Shown in pieces: positions 8,084-15,013 of a stretch of 52,842 nucleotides of DNA. Position 1 is the stretch's first letter. Each line of letters begins with the position of its first letter. The translations under genes were made by a program, and so were the position numbers. Origin of the DNA: Actinomycetota bacterium. Lineage in GTDB: Bacteria > Actinomycetota > Thermoleophilia > Gaiellales > Gaiellaceae. The notes below the pieces were generated by a model that was not told the origin of the DNA, searched no databases, and was given only the letters and a program-made list of their open reading frames with translations. Location: positions 70,649-123,490 of the forward strand of contig VAWI01000014.1 of assembly GCA_005884005.1 (NCBI GenBank), given 5' to 3'.

Positions 8084-9127
8084 GTGATCGACCTCCGTTC
8101 AGACACGAAAACGCAGCCGAGCCGCAGCATGCGCGACGCGATGGCGAATGCCGAGGTCGGGGACGAACAGCGGCGCGAGGACCCGACGGTCCTCAAGCTC
8201 GAACGGCGGGTCGCTGAGCTGCTTGGTCAGGAAGAGGCCGTCTTCGTCCCGACCGCGACCATGGCGAACGAAATCGCGCTTCGGGCCCTGTCCGATCCGG
8301 GTGACGAGCTGATCGCCGAGGAGAATGCGCACCTGATGCTCTCCGAGCTCGGCGGCCCGGCGGTCTACGCGGGTGTGATGACGAGGCCGGTCCGGGGCGA
8401 GGCGGGCCGTTTTGGTCCGGACGAGGTGCGGCGGATGGTGCGTCGGACCGACGAGACTCACACCCCGCCGACCCGGGTCGTCTCGATCGAGAACACTCAC
8501 AACGCCTCCGGCGGTCGCGTCTGGCCGCTCGAGGAGATCCGCGTGCTGGTGGGGACGTGCAGGGAGCTCGAGCTCGCTGTTCATCTCGACGGCGCGCGTG
8601 TCCTCAACGCGGCGATCGCGAGCAACGTTCCGGCGGCCGTGATCGCCGGACAGTTCGACACCGTCACGCTCTGCCTTTCAAAAGGGCTCGGGTGCCCGCT
8701 CGGCGCTCTGGTTACCGGTTCGAACGAGTTGATGCGCAAGGCGCGCCGTTTCAAGCACCAGTTCGGGGGAGCGATGCGGCAGGCCGGCATCGTTGCGGCG
8801 GCCGGCGTTTACGCGCTCGACCACAACGTCGCGCGGATCGCCGACGATCACGTGCGGGCGCGGCGGCTGGCCGAGGGTCTGCACGCCGTCGGCGTGCCGG
8901 TCGATCTCGGGCAAGTGGAGACGAACTTCGTCCAGGTCAACGTCGGTGCCCTCGGCCTGGACACGAGCGACGCCCTCGCGCGGCTCTCCGAGGAGGGGAT
9001 CGGTCTCTCGGCGACTCCGCACCCGGGCATCCTGCGGGCGGTGACGCATCTCGACATCGGCGACGCCGACGTCGAGCAGGCAATCGAGGGCGTGCCACGA
9101 GCGCTCGGCGTTCTCGCCAGCGCCTAA
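8084..9127 (+). CDS. ltaE: Low-specificity L-threonine aldolase
   Basis: This fold-type I PLP enzyme cleaves L-threonine or L-allo-threonine to glycine and acetaldehyde. The 347-residue protein starts MIDLRSDTKTQPS, and has FVPTATMANEIAL, the substrate region ENTHNASGG, HLDGARV, and LSKGLGCPLGALV with the PLP lysine. The GTG at 8084 is chosen over longer in-frame starts because the conserved N-terminus begins exactly there and TAGAGT (8071-8076) lies 7 nt before it. Together with the nearby glycine cleavage operon it could feed threonine carbon into the one-carbon pool (inference). Confidence 0.94.
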   Translation: MIDLRSDTKTQPSRSMRDAMANAEVGDEQRREDPTVLKLERRVAELLGQEEAVFVPTATMANEIALRALSDPGDELIAEENAHLMLSELGGPAVYAGVMTRPVRGEAGRFGPDEVRRMVRRTDETHTPPTRVVSIENTHNASGGRVWPLEEIRVLVGTCRELELAVHLDGARVLNAAIASNVPAAVIAGQFDTVTLCLSKGLGCPLGALVTGSNELMRKARRFKHQFGGAMRQAGIVAAAGVYALDHNVARIADDHVRARRLAEGLHAVGVPVDLGQVETNFVQVNVGALGLDTSDALARLSEEGIGLSATPHPGILRAVTHLDIGDADVEQAIEGVPRALGVLASA

Positions 9128-9179
9128 CGTGCCGGAGTCCGGGCTCTTCTGCGTGGGTCGGTGCGGTCGGCGCGTTGCT

Positions 9180-9214
9180 AAGGCGCATCCAGCCTCCTCC
9201 CCGCGGCGAGCCTA
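9180..9214 (-). repeat. Copy 1 of a 35-bp element (-10 box plus purine block)
   Basis: Read on the minus strand this segment runs from TAGGCTCG through GCGGGGAGGAGG to GCCTT. It matches 26187-26221 (plus strand) at 31 of 35 positions. It carries a good -10 box followed by a strong Shine-Dalgarno-like GGGGAGGAGG. It sits in the 157-bp gap between the convergent ltaE and antiporter genes and would drive transcription antisense to the ltaE 3' end. An ATG follows the purine block, but the 83-codon frame after it is mostly the shadow of ltaE. Confidence 0.65.
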
Positions 9215-9284
9215 TCGAGCGAGCGCGCGTGGGTGTGAGACGCGAATGTGCCGGAGGCGTGCCTCTTGCCCGCCTGGGGCGCCC

Positions 9285-10334
9285 CTAGCGGTCGCCGGCG
9301 AAGCCGAAGCCCACTACGAGTGCGGCGTAGAGGCCGACCAGCGCGAACCCCTGCCAGCGCCTCGAGAAACCGTCGAAGACAACCGCGGCGACCACGACCG
9401 TTGCCAGCGCCATCGCGCCGAGTTCCTCCCAGCGGAAGGCGAGCGGAAGCGCCGGAGTCACCGCCCAGGAGAGAAGCGCGACCGCGGGCGTCACGAGGAG
9501 CGCCACCTGCGCGCTCGAGGAGACTGCGATCTCGGTCGCGAGCCGCATCTTCCCGCGCCGGGCGATCACGATTGCGCCGCCGTGCTCGGCGGCGTTGCCG
9601 ACGACGGCCACGATCACGACCGAGATGAAGAACTGCGAGAGCCCGGCGGCCTTCGCGAAGCCGTCGAGCGAGTGGACCAGGATCTCGCTCGTCACGGCGG
9701 TCGCGGCAGTCGCGAGCGCGAGCGCAAGCAGCGCGCGAGAAAGCGGCCAGGCGCCGGCGCGTTCCTCGTGACCGGATTCGGCGTGTCTTTGCCGGAAGCC
9801 GCGAAGCTGGATCGTCTGTGCGACGACGTAGAGCACGAGGAGGATCGCTGCGAGCGGCGCCGTCAAGACGGCCAGCGAGTGGCGCTCCGGATTGCCGTGC
9901 CAGCCCGCGACTGACGGAGCGAGGAACAAGAGGACCGCCGTCCCGACGAGCCCGAGCTGCAAGAGGAGCGAGTTTCTGTTGATCGGCCTGCCCGTCTCCC
10001 CGGTCGCCATCGCCACGCCGAGCACGAGCAGCAGGTTCGAGATGACGCTGCCGGCGAGGGAGCCGCGGACGACGTTCGGCAGCCCGTCTGCGACCGCGAA
10101 TGTGGCGATGATCAGCTCCGGCGCGTTGCCGAAGCTTGCGTTCAGGAAGCCGCCGATCCCGGGGCCGGTGTGCTCGGCTGCGTGCTCGGTCGATTCGCCG
10201 ATCAGCCAGGCCAGCGGGACGAGCGAAGTGGCGGCGAGCACGAACAGCGCGACGTCCCCCGGGTGAAACGCGAAATCGACGACGAACGTGATCGGGGCGA
10301 GCGCGAGAGACGCCCAGAGGAGCTTTCGCGCCAC
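9285..10334 (-). CDS. cax: Ca2+/H+ (CAX-type) antiporter
   Basis: The 349-residue integral membrane protein has about ten or eleven hydrophobic segments and the two CAX/CaCA alpha-repeat motifs: GGFLNASFGNAPELIIA (about residue 60-76) and VAVVGNAAEHGGAIVIA (about 240-256). The Glu in each GNxxE motif is a cation-binding residue in the family. It probably exports Ca2+ in exchange for protons across the cell membrane. The GTG start lies 6 nt after TAGGGT on the minus strand, within the 17-bp divergent promoter shared with the HAD gene. It is a single-gene transcript. Confidence 0.92.
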   Translation of the reverse strand: MARKLLWASLALAPITFVVDFAFHPGDVALFVLAATSLVPLAWLIGESTEHAAEHTGPGIGGFLNASFGNAPELIIATFAVADGLPNVVRGSLAGSVISNLLLVLGVAMATGETGRPINRNSLLLQLGLVGTAVLLFLAPSVAGWHGNPERHSLAVLTAPLAAILLVLYVVAQTIQLRGFRQRHAESGHEERAGAWPLSRALLALALATAATAVTSEILVHSLDGFAKAAGLSQFFISVVIVAVVGNAAEHGGAIVIARRGKMRLATEIAVSSSAQVALLVTPAVALLSWAVTPALPLAFRWEELGAMALATVVVAAVVFDGFSRRWQGFALVGLYAALVVGFGFAGDR

Positions 10335-10351
10335 GTCGATACCCTAACGGC
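10335..10351. promoter_or_regulatory. 17-bp bidirectional leaderless promoter
   Basis: Only 17 bp separate the GTG starts of the antiporter (minus) and HAD gene (plus). The central TACCCTA (10340-10346) reads TACCCT on the plus strand and TAGGGT on the minus strand, each followed by exactly 6 nt and then GTG. Both transcripts would be leaderless and would use the same 7-bp core, so the two orientations should exclude one another. Confidence 0.65.
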
Positions 10352-11080
10352 GTGCCGGCGGCGGTCCTGTTCGACTGGGGCGACACCCTGATCCGCTTCG
10401 CCTACGACGAGGCACTCGTGGAGGCAGGCCATCGCGCCGGACTCGCTGCGCTCCGGCGCAGCGACCTGCCCGAGGTCGAGCGGGTGGCGGAGCACTTCCG
10501 CGACCGCTACGAGCCGCTCTTCTGGGCGCCGGGCACCGTCGAGGAGCTCGAGTACCCCGGCCTAGTGCGCCAGCTGCTCGGCGATTTTGGGGTCGACGTC
10601 GACGACGACGAGCTGACGCGGTTCCTCGAGGCCGAGCACGCGGCCTGGGATCCGGCGCGGCAGCTCGCGGCCCACACGCCGGCGCTGCTGGAGGCGCTGC
10701 GGGCGCGCGGGCTCAAGCTCGGCCTCGTCTCCAACGCTTTCGACCCGGGCTGGCTGCTGCACCGCGATCTCGAGCAGATGGGACTCGCCGAACGGCTCGA
10801 CTTCGCCGTCTTCTCCTCAGAGGTCGGCACGCGCAAGCCGCATCCGGCGATCTTCGAGCGGGCTCTGGACGCGCTCGGGGTCGCGGCGGCCGACACCGTC
10901 TTCGTCGGTGACCGTCTTTACGAGGACGTGCGCGGCTCCGCCGAGCTCGGGATGACCACCGTGCAGGCGCTCTGGTTCCGTGCGGACGAGCACCCCGAGG
11001 GCGGCGAACCGGACTTCCAGGCGTTCACGCAGATGGACGTTCTGAATGTGGTCGGGCGGCTCGACACGGCGTCCGTTTGA
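10352..11080 (+). CDS. HAD-superfamily hydrolase
   Basis: The 242-residue protein has the four HAD motifs: VLFDWGDTL (nucleophile region), LVSNAFD (motif II), RKPHPAIFERAL (motif III Lys) and VFVGDRLYEDVRG (motif IV). In motif I the residues are DWGDT, so the nucleophile Asp and the second Asp are both present. A helical cap lies between motifs I and II (HAD-IA type). The substrate is probably a small phosphorylated metabolite but cannot be named. The GTG start is set by TACCCT 6 nt upstream. Confidence 0.9.
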   Translation: MPAAVLFDWGDTLIRFAYDEALVEAGHRAGLAALRRSDLPEVERVAEHFRDRYEPLFWAPGTVEELEYPGLVRQLLGDFGVDVDDDELTRFLEAEHAAWDPARQLAAHTPALLEALRARGLKLGLVSNAFDPGWLLHRDLEQMGLAERLDFAVFSSEVGTRKPHPAIFERALDALGVAAADTVFVGDRLYEDVRGSAELGMTTVQALWFRADEHPEGGEPDFQAFTQMDVLNVVGRLDTASV

Positions 11081-11175
11081 TGCGGCCTCGCCGGGCGACC
11101 GCCCGGCGTCCTAGCCCTTGACCGCGTGCTTGTCAAGTCTTGCGGAACGGGCATCCGTTCGCCCAAAATTCCGAT

Positions 11176-11604
11176 ATGGAGACGAAGCGCGACCTCGTAA
11201 CCCGGGTGGCCGATCTGCCGCTGCACCCCCAGGACGAGGTCGAGTGCCGGCGCTGCGGTGTCTACTGCGACAAGGTCGTCTATCCCGCCGCCTGTGTCGA
11301 GCGAGGCTGCGGCTTCCTGTACTCGTACGAGGAATTTGGCCATACGTATGTCGGCTGCATGCAGAAGATCTTCGACGTGGAGATCGACCTCGATCTGCTG
11401 AGCGCCGCCGAGGCGACCGGTGAGTTCGGCGCCGTCAAGGCGGCACGCAAGCCGCTGCCGATCTGCCGCGCCGAGGTCGAGAGCTGTTACGACAGCCGCA
11501 CCGAGGACGTCGGCTGCCTCAACCCCGAGTTCTACGAATTGCCTGTCGGCGAACCCAGTTTTCGGGTCTTTGCTCGTCTGCGGCCCAATCCCGAGCCTGC
11601 ATAG
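11176..11604 (+). CDS. Cysteine-rich protein of unknown function
   Basis: I do not recognise this family. The 142-residue protein begins METKRDLVTRVADLPLH and contains CRRCGVYCDKVVYP, CVERGCGFLYSY and three further Cys (VGCMQK, PICRAE, ESCYDS, GCLNPEF region), nine or so in total, suggesting a zinc or iron-sulfur site in the N-terminal half. No signal peptide or membrane segment is visible. The ATG at 11176 is preferred to an upstream in-frame start because the earlier residues look non-coding; CAAAAT, a weak -10-like box, lies 6 nt before it. An intrinsic terminator follows directly, so it is a single-gene unit. Confidence 0.75.
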   Translation: METKRDLVTRVADLPLHPQDEVECRRCGVYCDKVVYPAACVERGCGFLYSYEEFGHTYVGCMQKIFDVEIDLDLLSAAEATGEFGAVKAARKPLPICRAEVESCYDSRTEDVGCLNPEFYELPVGEPSFRVFARLRPNPEPA

Positions 11605-11606
11605 GC

Positions 11607-11640
11607 GCCTACGCCGGCGGAGCCGCCGTAGGCTTCTTGT
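11607..11640 (+). terminator. Intrinsic terminator after the Cys-rich gene
   Basis: GCCTACG and CGTAGGC form a perfect 7-bp stem (11607-11613 with 11627-11633), extended inside by CGGC/GCCG across a C-C mismatch, with a GGA loop. TTCTTGT follows. It sits between the convergent Cys-rich and endonuclease IV genes and may serve both directions. Confidence 0.75.
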
Positions 11641-11659
11641 CGGCATCGCAAGCGACGCC

Positions 11660-12553
11660 TCAGGCCGATGTTCCGCGTCTTCGCGCAGATCCGCCCGGCC
11701 GCTTCTTCATAGCCCGGGCGTGTAGCTCCTTCAGCTTGCTGATCTGATCAGCGTCGGGCCCGTGGCCATCCGTGCCGGGAACCTCGAGGTAGGCCGGCAG
11801 GCCTTGCAACTTCGGATGCGAGAGAAATACCCCGAGGTCCTCACCGAGGAGGCCCTCGCCGATGTTGTCGTGCCGGTCGCGGTTCGATGCAAGCGGAGCC
11901 TTGGAGTCGTTCACGTGCAGCGCCCTGAGTCGGTCGAGGCCGATCCGCTCGTCGACCTCGGCGAGCACTCGGTCGAGCTCCTCACGCTTCGTCACGTCGT
12001 AACCGGAGACATAGAGATGGCACGAGTCGAGGCAGAGCCCGAGGCGCTCGTGTGCTGGCAAGGCTTCGTAGAGAGCCGTGAGCTCCTCGATCGAGCGCCC
12101 GATCGTTCCCCCGGCGCCGGCCGAGTTCTCCATCAGCAGCCAGGTCGTCTCCGAGCAACGTTTGAGCGCCTTGCGCAGTGCCGGCACAGCGCGCTTCAGA
12201 CCGACGTCGAAGCCGGCGCCCTGGTGCGAGCCCACGTGGAAGACGACGCCGTCGGCCTCGATCGCGCAGGCGACGTCCACCGTGTTTTGCAGCGCGGCGA
12301 CCGACTTCTCGTAGATCTCGTCGTTCGGGCTCGCGAGGTTGATCAGGTAGACAGCGTGGCAGACGACGCCGCCGATTCCGGCCTCGGCGCGACGCTCCTT
12401 GAAGCGCTCGAAGTTGGCGGGGTCGTGCTTGGTGGCCCGCCAAGTGCGGGGGCTCTGCGTGAAGATCTGGACGCAGTCTCCGCCCATGGCCTCGATGCGA
12501 TCGATGGCGGTATGGATGCCGCCGGAGGTCGACACATGGGCGCCGAGCTGCAC
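11660..12553 (-). CDS. nfo: Endonuclease IV (AP endonuclease)
   Basis: Endonuclease IV cuts 5' to abasic sites in base excision repair. The 297-residue protein starts MQLGAHVSTSGGIHTAI and shows IFTQSPRTW, VFHVGSHQGAG, LLMENSAGAGGTIG, GLCLDSCHLYVSGYD and HVNDSKAPLASNRDRHDNIGEG, which supply the His, Glu and Asp ligands of the three-zinc site. GTG 12553 is preferred to longer in-frame starts: TAGCGT (12561-12566, minus) lies 7 nt upstream and the family N-terminus begins here. It is divergent from gltX. Confidence 0.95.
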   Translation of the reverse strand: MQLGAHVSTSGGIHTAIDRIEAMGGDCVQIFTQSPRTWRATKHDPANFERFKERRAEAGIGGVVCHAVYLINLASPNDEIYEKSVAALQNTVDVACAIEADGVVFHVGSHQGAGFDVGLKRAVPALRKALKRCSETTWLLMENSAGAGGTIGRSIEELTALYEALPAHERLGLCLDSCHLYVSGYDVTKREELDRVLAEVDERIGLDRLRALHVNDSKAPLASNRDRHDNIGEGLLGEDLGVFLSHPKLQGLPAYLEVPGTDGHGPDADQISKLKELHARAMKKRPGGSARRRGTSA

Positions 12554-12605
12554 GACGCTGACGCTAGCGCCTGGAGCCCTGCGGGCACGGCAGTACGCTA
12601 CTGAC
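12554..12605. promoter_or_regulatory. Divergent nfo/gltX promoter region
   Basis: This 52-bp gap holds TAGCGT on the minus strand (12561-12566), 7 nt before the nfo GTG, and TACGCT on the plus strand (12594-12599), 6 nt before the gltX GTG. Neither side has a Shine-Dalgarno or a clear -35 element. Confidence 0.55.
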
Positions 12606-13889
12606 GTGGCCGTCCGAGTCCGCTTTGCGCCGAGTCCGACCGGCTTCCTCCACATCGGCAGCGTGCACACGGCGCTTTTCAACTGGCTTTTCGCCCGCCA
12701 CGAGGAAGGCGAGTTTCGACTGCGGATCGAGAACACCGACACAAGCAGAGAAGTCGCTGCAGCAACGGACCAAATCCAGGAGTCGCTGCGGTGGCTCGGC
12801 CTCGACTGGGATGCAGACGTGACCTTCCAGCTCGATCGGATCGAGAAAGCCCAGGAGGTCGCAGAGCGGCTCGTCGCCGAGGAAAAGGCCTACGAGGACG
12901 AAGGCGCGATCCGCTTCCGCATGCCCGACGAGGGGGTCACTGCCTGGGACGATCTGATTCTCGGACGGATCGAATACCCGAACGAGAAGCTCGAGGACGT
13001 CGTGGTCGTCCGCTCGGACGGCCGGCCGACCTACAACTTCGTGTCCCCGCTCGAAGACATGCTCGACGGGATCACCCATGTGATCCGAGGCCAAGACCAC
13101 GTCTCGAACACGCCGAAGCAGCTGCAGATCCTGGCGGCGCTCGGCGCGAAGCTCCCGGAGTACGCGCACGTGCCGCTTCTGAACGGCCCCGACGGCAAGA
13201 AGCTCTCGAAGCGACACGGGGCGATCACGGTCGAGGAGTTTCGCGCTGCCGGATTCATCCCCGAGGCGCTCGTCAACTACCTCGCGCTGCTCGGCTGGAG
13301 CTACGACGACCACACCGAGCTGATGAGCCGCGAGGAGCTGATCGAGCGCTTCTCGCTCGAGCGAGTCGGCAAGAGCGCCGCCACGTTCGACTACGAGAAG
13401 TTGACGCATATGAACGGCGTCTACCTGAGGGCGCTGCCACCAGCCGAATATGCGGACCGCCTCGTCGCCTACCTGCGTGAGCAGGGCTACGACTGGGACG
13501 AGGACCTCGTTCGCAGAGTGGCGCCGCTCGTGCAGGAGAAGATTGCGACGCTGAGAGAGTTCCCGAAGTTCGCGCGCTTCTTCTTCGAGCGGGTGCCGCC
13601 GGAGGAGCCGCCTCAAGACGGCGCTGTTTTGCCGGCGGCGGCCGAGGTCCTCGCTCGGGTAGAGCCGTTCGAAGCGGCGACGATCGAGGCGGCGCTACGC
13701 GAGCTCGCCGAACGGCTCGGGCTCAAGCCGCGCCAGGCGTTTCAGCCCATCCGCCTCGCCCTGACCGGATCGAACATCTCGCCGGGCCTCTTCGAGAGCC
13801 TCGAGCTGCTCGGAAGGGAGGAGTCGATCGCGCGGATCAGCGCTCCGGGAAGCGGCTTGGGGGGCGCGAAGGGATCCAGCGCTCGCTGA
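12606..13889 (+). CDS. gltX: Glutamyl-tRNA synthetase
   Basis: This class I synthetase charges tRNA-Glu (and often tRNA-Gln in bacteria lacking GlnRS). The 427-residue protein has the HIGH-type motif as FAPSPTGFLHIGS (residues 8-20) and KMSKS-type motif as GKKLSKRHG near residue 199, plus RIENTDTSR. It is shorter than the usual 465-490 residues, mainly in the C-terminal anticodon-binding part. The Cys residues of the zinc insertion found in some GluRS are absent. GTG is chosen from the TACGCT box and the MAVRVRFAPSPTG start. A tRNA-Gln gene lies 5 kb away; no GlnRS is seen. Confidence 0.96.
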   Translation: MAVRVRFAPSPTGFLHIGSVHTALFNWLFARHEEGEFRLRIENTDTSREVAAATDQIQESLRWLGLDWDADVTFQLDRIEKAQEVAERLVAEEKAYEDEGAIRFRMPDEGVTAWDDLILGRIEYPNEKLEDVVVVRSDGRPTYNFVSPLEDMLDGITHVIRGQDHVSNTPKQLQILAALGAKLPEYAHVPLLNGPDGKKLSKRHGAITVEEFRAAGFIPEALVNYLALLGWSYDDHTELMSREELIERFSLERVGKSAATFDYEKLTHMNGVYLRALPPAEYADRLVAYLREQGYDWDEDLVRRVAPLVQEKIATLREFPKFARFFFERVPPEEPPQDGAVLPAAAEVLARVEPFEAATIEAALRELAERLGLKPRQAFQPIRLALTGSNISPGLFESLELLGREESIARISAPGSGLGGAKGSSAR

Positions 13890-13951
13890 AACGCGAGCCA
13901 GGCGCGGCGGCGAAACTGCGTTGTGGGACGAGGCAGCAGCTCATTCATCGA

Positions 13952-14002
13952 AAGGCCGGTCCAGAGAGCGACTTTTACGACTTCTGGACGATAAACGGCC
14001 TT
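13952..14002. other. Two-part inverted repeat between convergent genes
   Basis: AAGGCCG-GTCCAGA (13952-13965) pairs with TCTGGAC (13983-13989) and CGGCCTT (13996-14002), giving two stacked 7-bp stems with a 6-nt GATAAA bulge on one side and a 17-nt loop. It lies between the ends of gltX and the convergent membrane protein gene. There is no long T tract, so it is not a typical terminator; a structured RNA element or a factor-assisted terminator are alternatives. Confidence 0.45.
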
Positions 14003-14015
14003 CGACGGGAGGTGG

Positions 14016-14600
14016 TTACGGCCGCGGCGAATAAACCAGCAGGCCGCTCGCGAAGAGCGCAAGCCCCAGCGCCCAGACCGGCCAGAGCTGAAGGGTCGCG
14101 CCGGCGGCGAAGACAGTCGCGCCGCTCAGGGCGAGGAGGGTCGCGGCCAGCGCGTCACCGCGCGCGGCCGGCTCGGGCTCGATTGCCGGCTCTGTCGGAA
14201 GTGGCTTCGGCGTCGCCGCGCGCAGACGGGCCAGCCGGACCCTGAACAACGCCCCCCGCCATTCCGGCAACAGCCCCTCGGCCGCGATGCCGCCGCCGTG
14301 CTCGAGCACTTCGGCGATCTCCGCGGTCGCGTCGCGCGCTCCCGCGAGAGCCGCGGCCAGCTCGGCGTGCGCGACCTCGGCGCCGGCCGGAGGCCGCAGG
14401 CCGAGGGCGAGCTCGCTGGCGGCGTGGAGCGCATACTGAAGCGATGGGAGCCGTTCGAGCACGCTTTCCTCGTCGAACAGCTCCGCTGGATCGGCGGCGA
14501 TCGACTCGAGCTCGGTGAGCGCCCAGGACAGGCGTTTCCACAGGCCCGTGAGCGCTGCTGCGTAGCCCTCACGCTGCCCGCTCGCGACGCCCGGTCTCAC
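14016..14600 (-). CDS. Membrane protein with long helical N-terminus, unknown
   Basis: I do not recognise this family. The 194-residue protein has about 150 Ala/Glu/Leu-rich, probably helical residues followed by a Pro-rich linker (KPLPTEPAIEPEPA) and two C-terminal hydrophobic segments (ALAATLLALSGATVFAAGAT and WPVWALGLALFASGLLVY). This predicts a cytoplasmic helical domain anchored by a hairpin of two membrane helices. GTG start lies 6 nt after TAAGAT on the minus strand. It is divergent from the response regulator gene; the two starts are 35 bp apart. Confidence 0.75.
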   Translation of the reverse strand: MRPGVASGQREGYAAALTGLWKRLSWALTELESIAADPAELFDEESVLERLPSLQYALHAASELALGLRPPAGAEVAHAELAAALAGARDATAEIAEVLEHGGGIAAEGLLPEWRGALFRVRLARLRAATPKPLPTEPAIEPEPAARGDALAATLLALSGATVFAAGATLQLWPVWALGLALFASGLLVYSPRP

Positions 14601-14635
14601 AGCGCGATCTTAGCGCTACAGTGGCTCCCGGCCAC

Positions 14636-15001
14636 ATGGGGGAAGTGGGACACACCGTGCTCGTCGTCGATGACGACGACAGCCTGCGAATGCTTTGCCG
14701 CGTCAATCTCGAGCTCGAGGGTTACCGGGTGCTCGAAGCGCCCACGGTCGAGCGTGCGCAGGATCTGCTCCGTGCCGAGGGCGTCGATGTCGTGTTGCTC
14801 GACGTGCATGTCGGCTCAGGCGATGGCTTCAAGGTGCTCGGCGAAATCGGAAGCGAGCGGGTCGCCCTGTTCACCGGCAGCTTCGAGGTCGACGAGCAAC
14901 GGTCAGCGACGGTTGATGCCGTCCTACGCAAGCCTTTCACGCTGACCGAGCTCTCCGAGACGGTCGGCCGGCTCGCGGCCGGTGAATCCCGGTTGCGCTA
15001 G
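14636..15001 (+). CDS. Single-domain response regulator (receiver only)
   Basis: The roughly 121-residue protein is one CheY-like receiver: the acidic pocket VVDDDDS, phosphoacceptor Asp in VVLLDVHVGSGDG, the Thr in ALFTGS and the Lys in LRKPF. No output domain follows, so it would act by protein contact. No histidine kinase is nearby. A TACAGT box (14617-14622) is 13 nt before ATG 14636; GTG 14657 behind GGGGGAAG is an alternative start. Its TAG stop forms the first three bases of the TAGATT box of the next gene. Confidence 0.88.
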   Translation: MGEVGHTVLVVDDDDSLRMLCRVNLELEGYRVLEAPTVERAQDLLRAEGVDVVLLDVHVGSGDGFKVLGEIGSERVALFTGSFEVDEQRSATVDAVLRKPFTLTELSETVGRLAAGESRLR

Positions 15002-15013
15002 ATTCCAACGCCC

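Noticed and set aside
8937..9188. 83-codon minus-strand ORF after the repeated element
   Set aside because: Has a good ribosome-binding site, but its Arg-rich sequence is the antisense shadow of ltaE; kept only as a note under the element.
13742..14062. 106-codon minus-strand ORF spanning the gltX 3' end
   Set aside because: More than half is antisense to gltX, and the rest covers the inverted repeat; no family resemblance.
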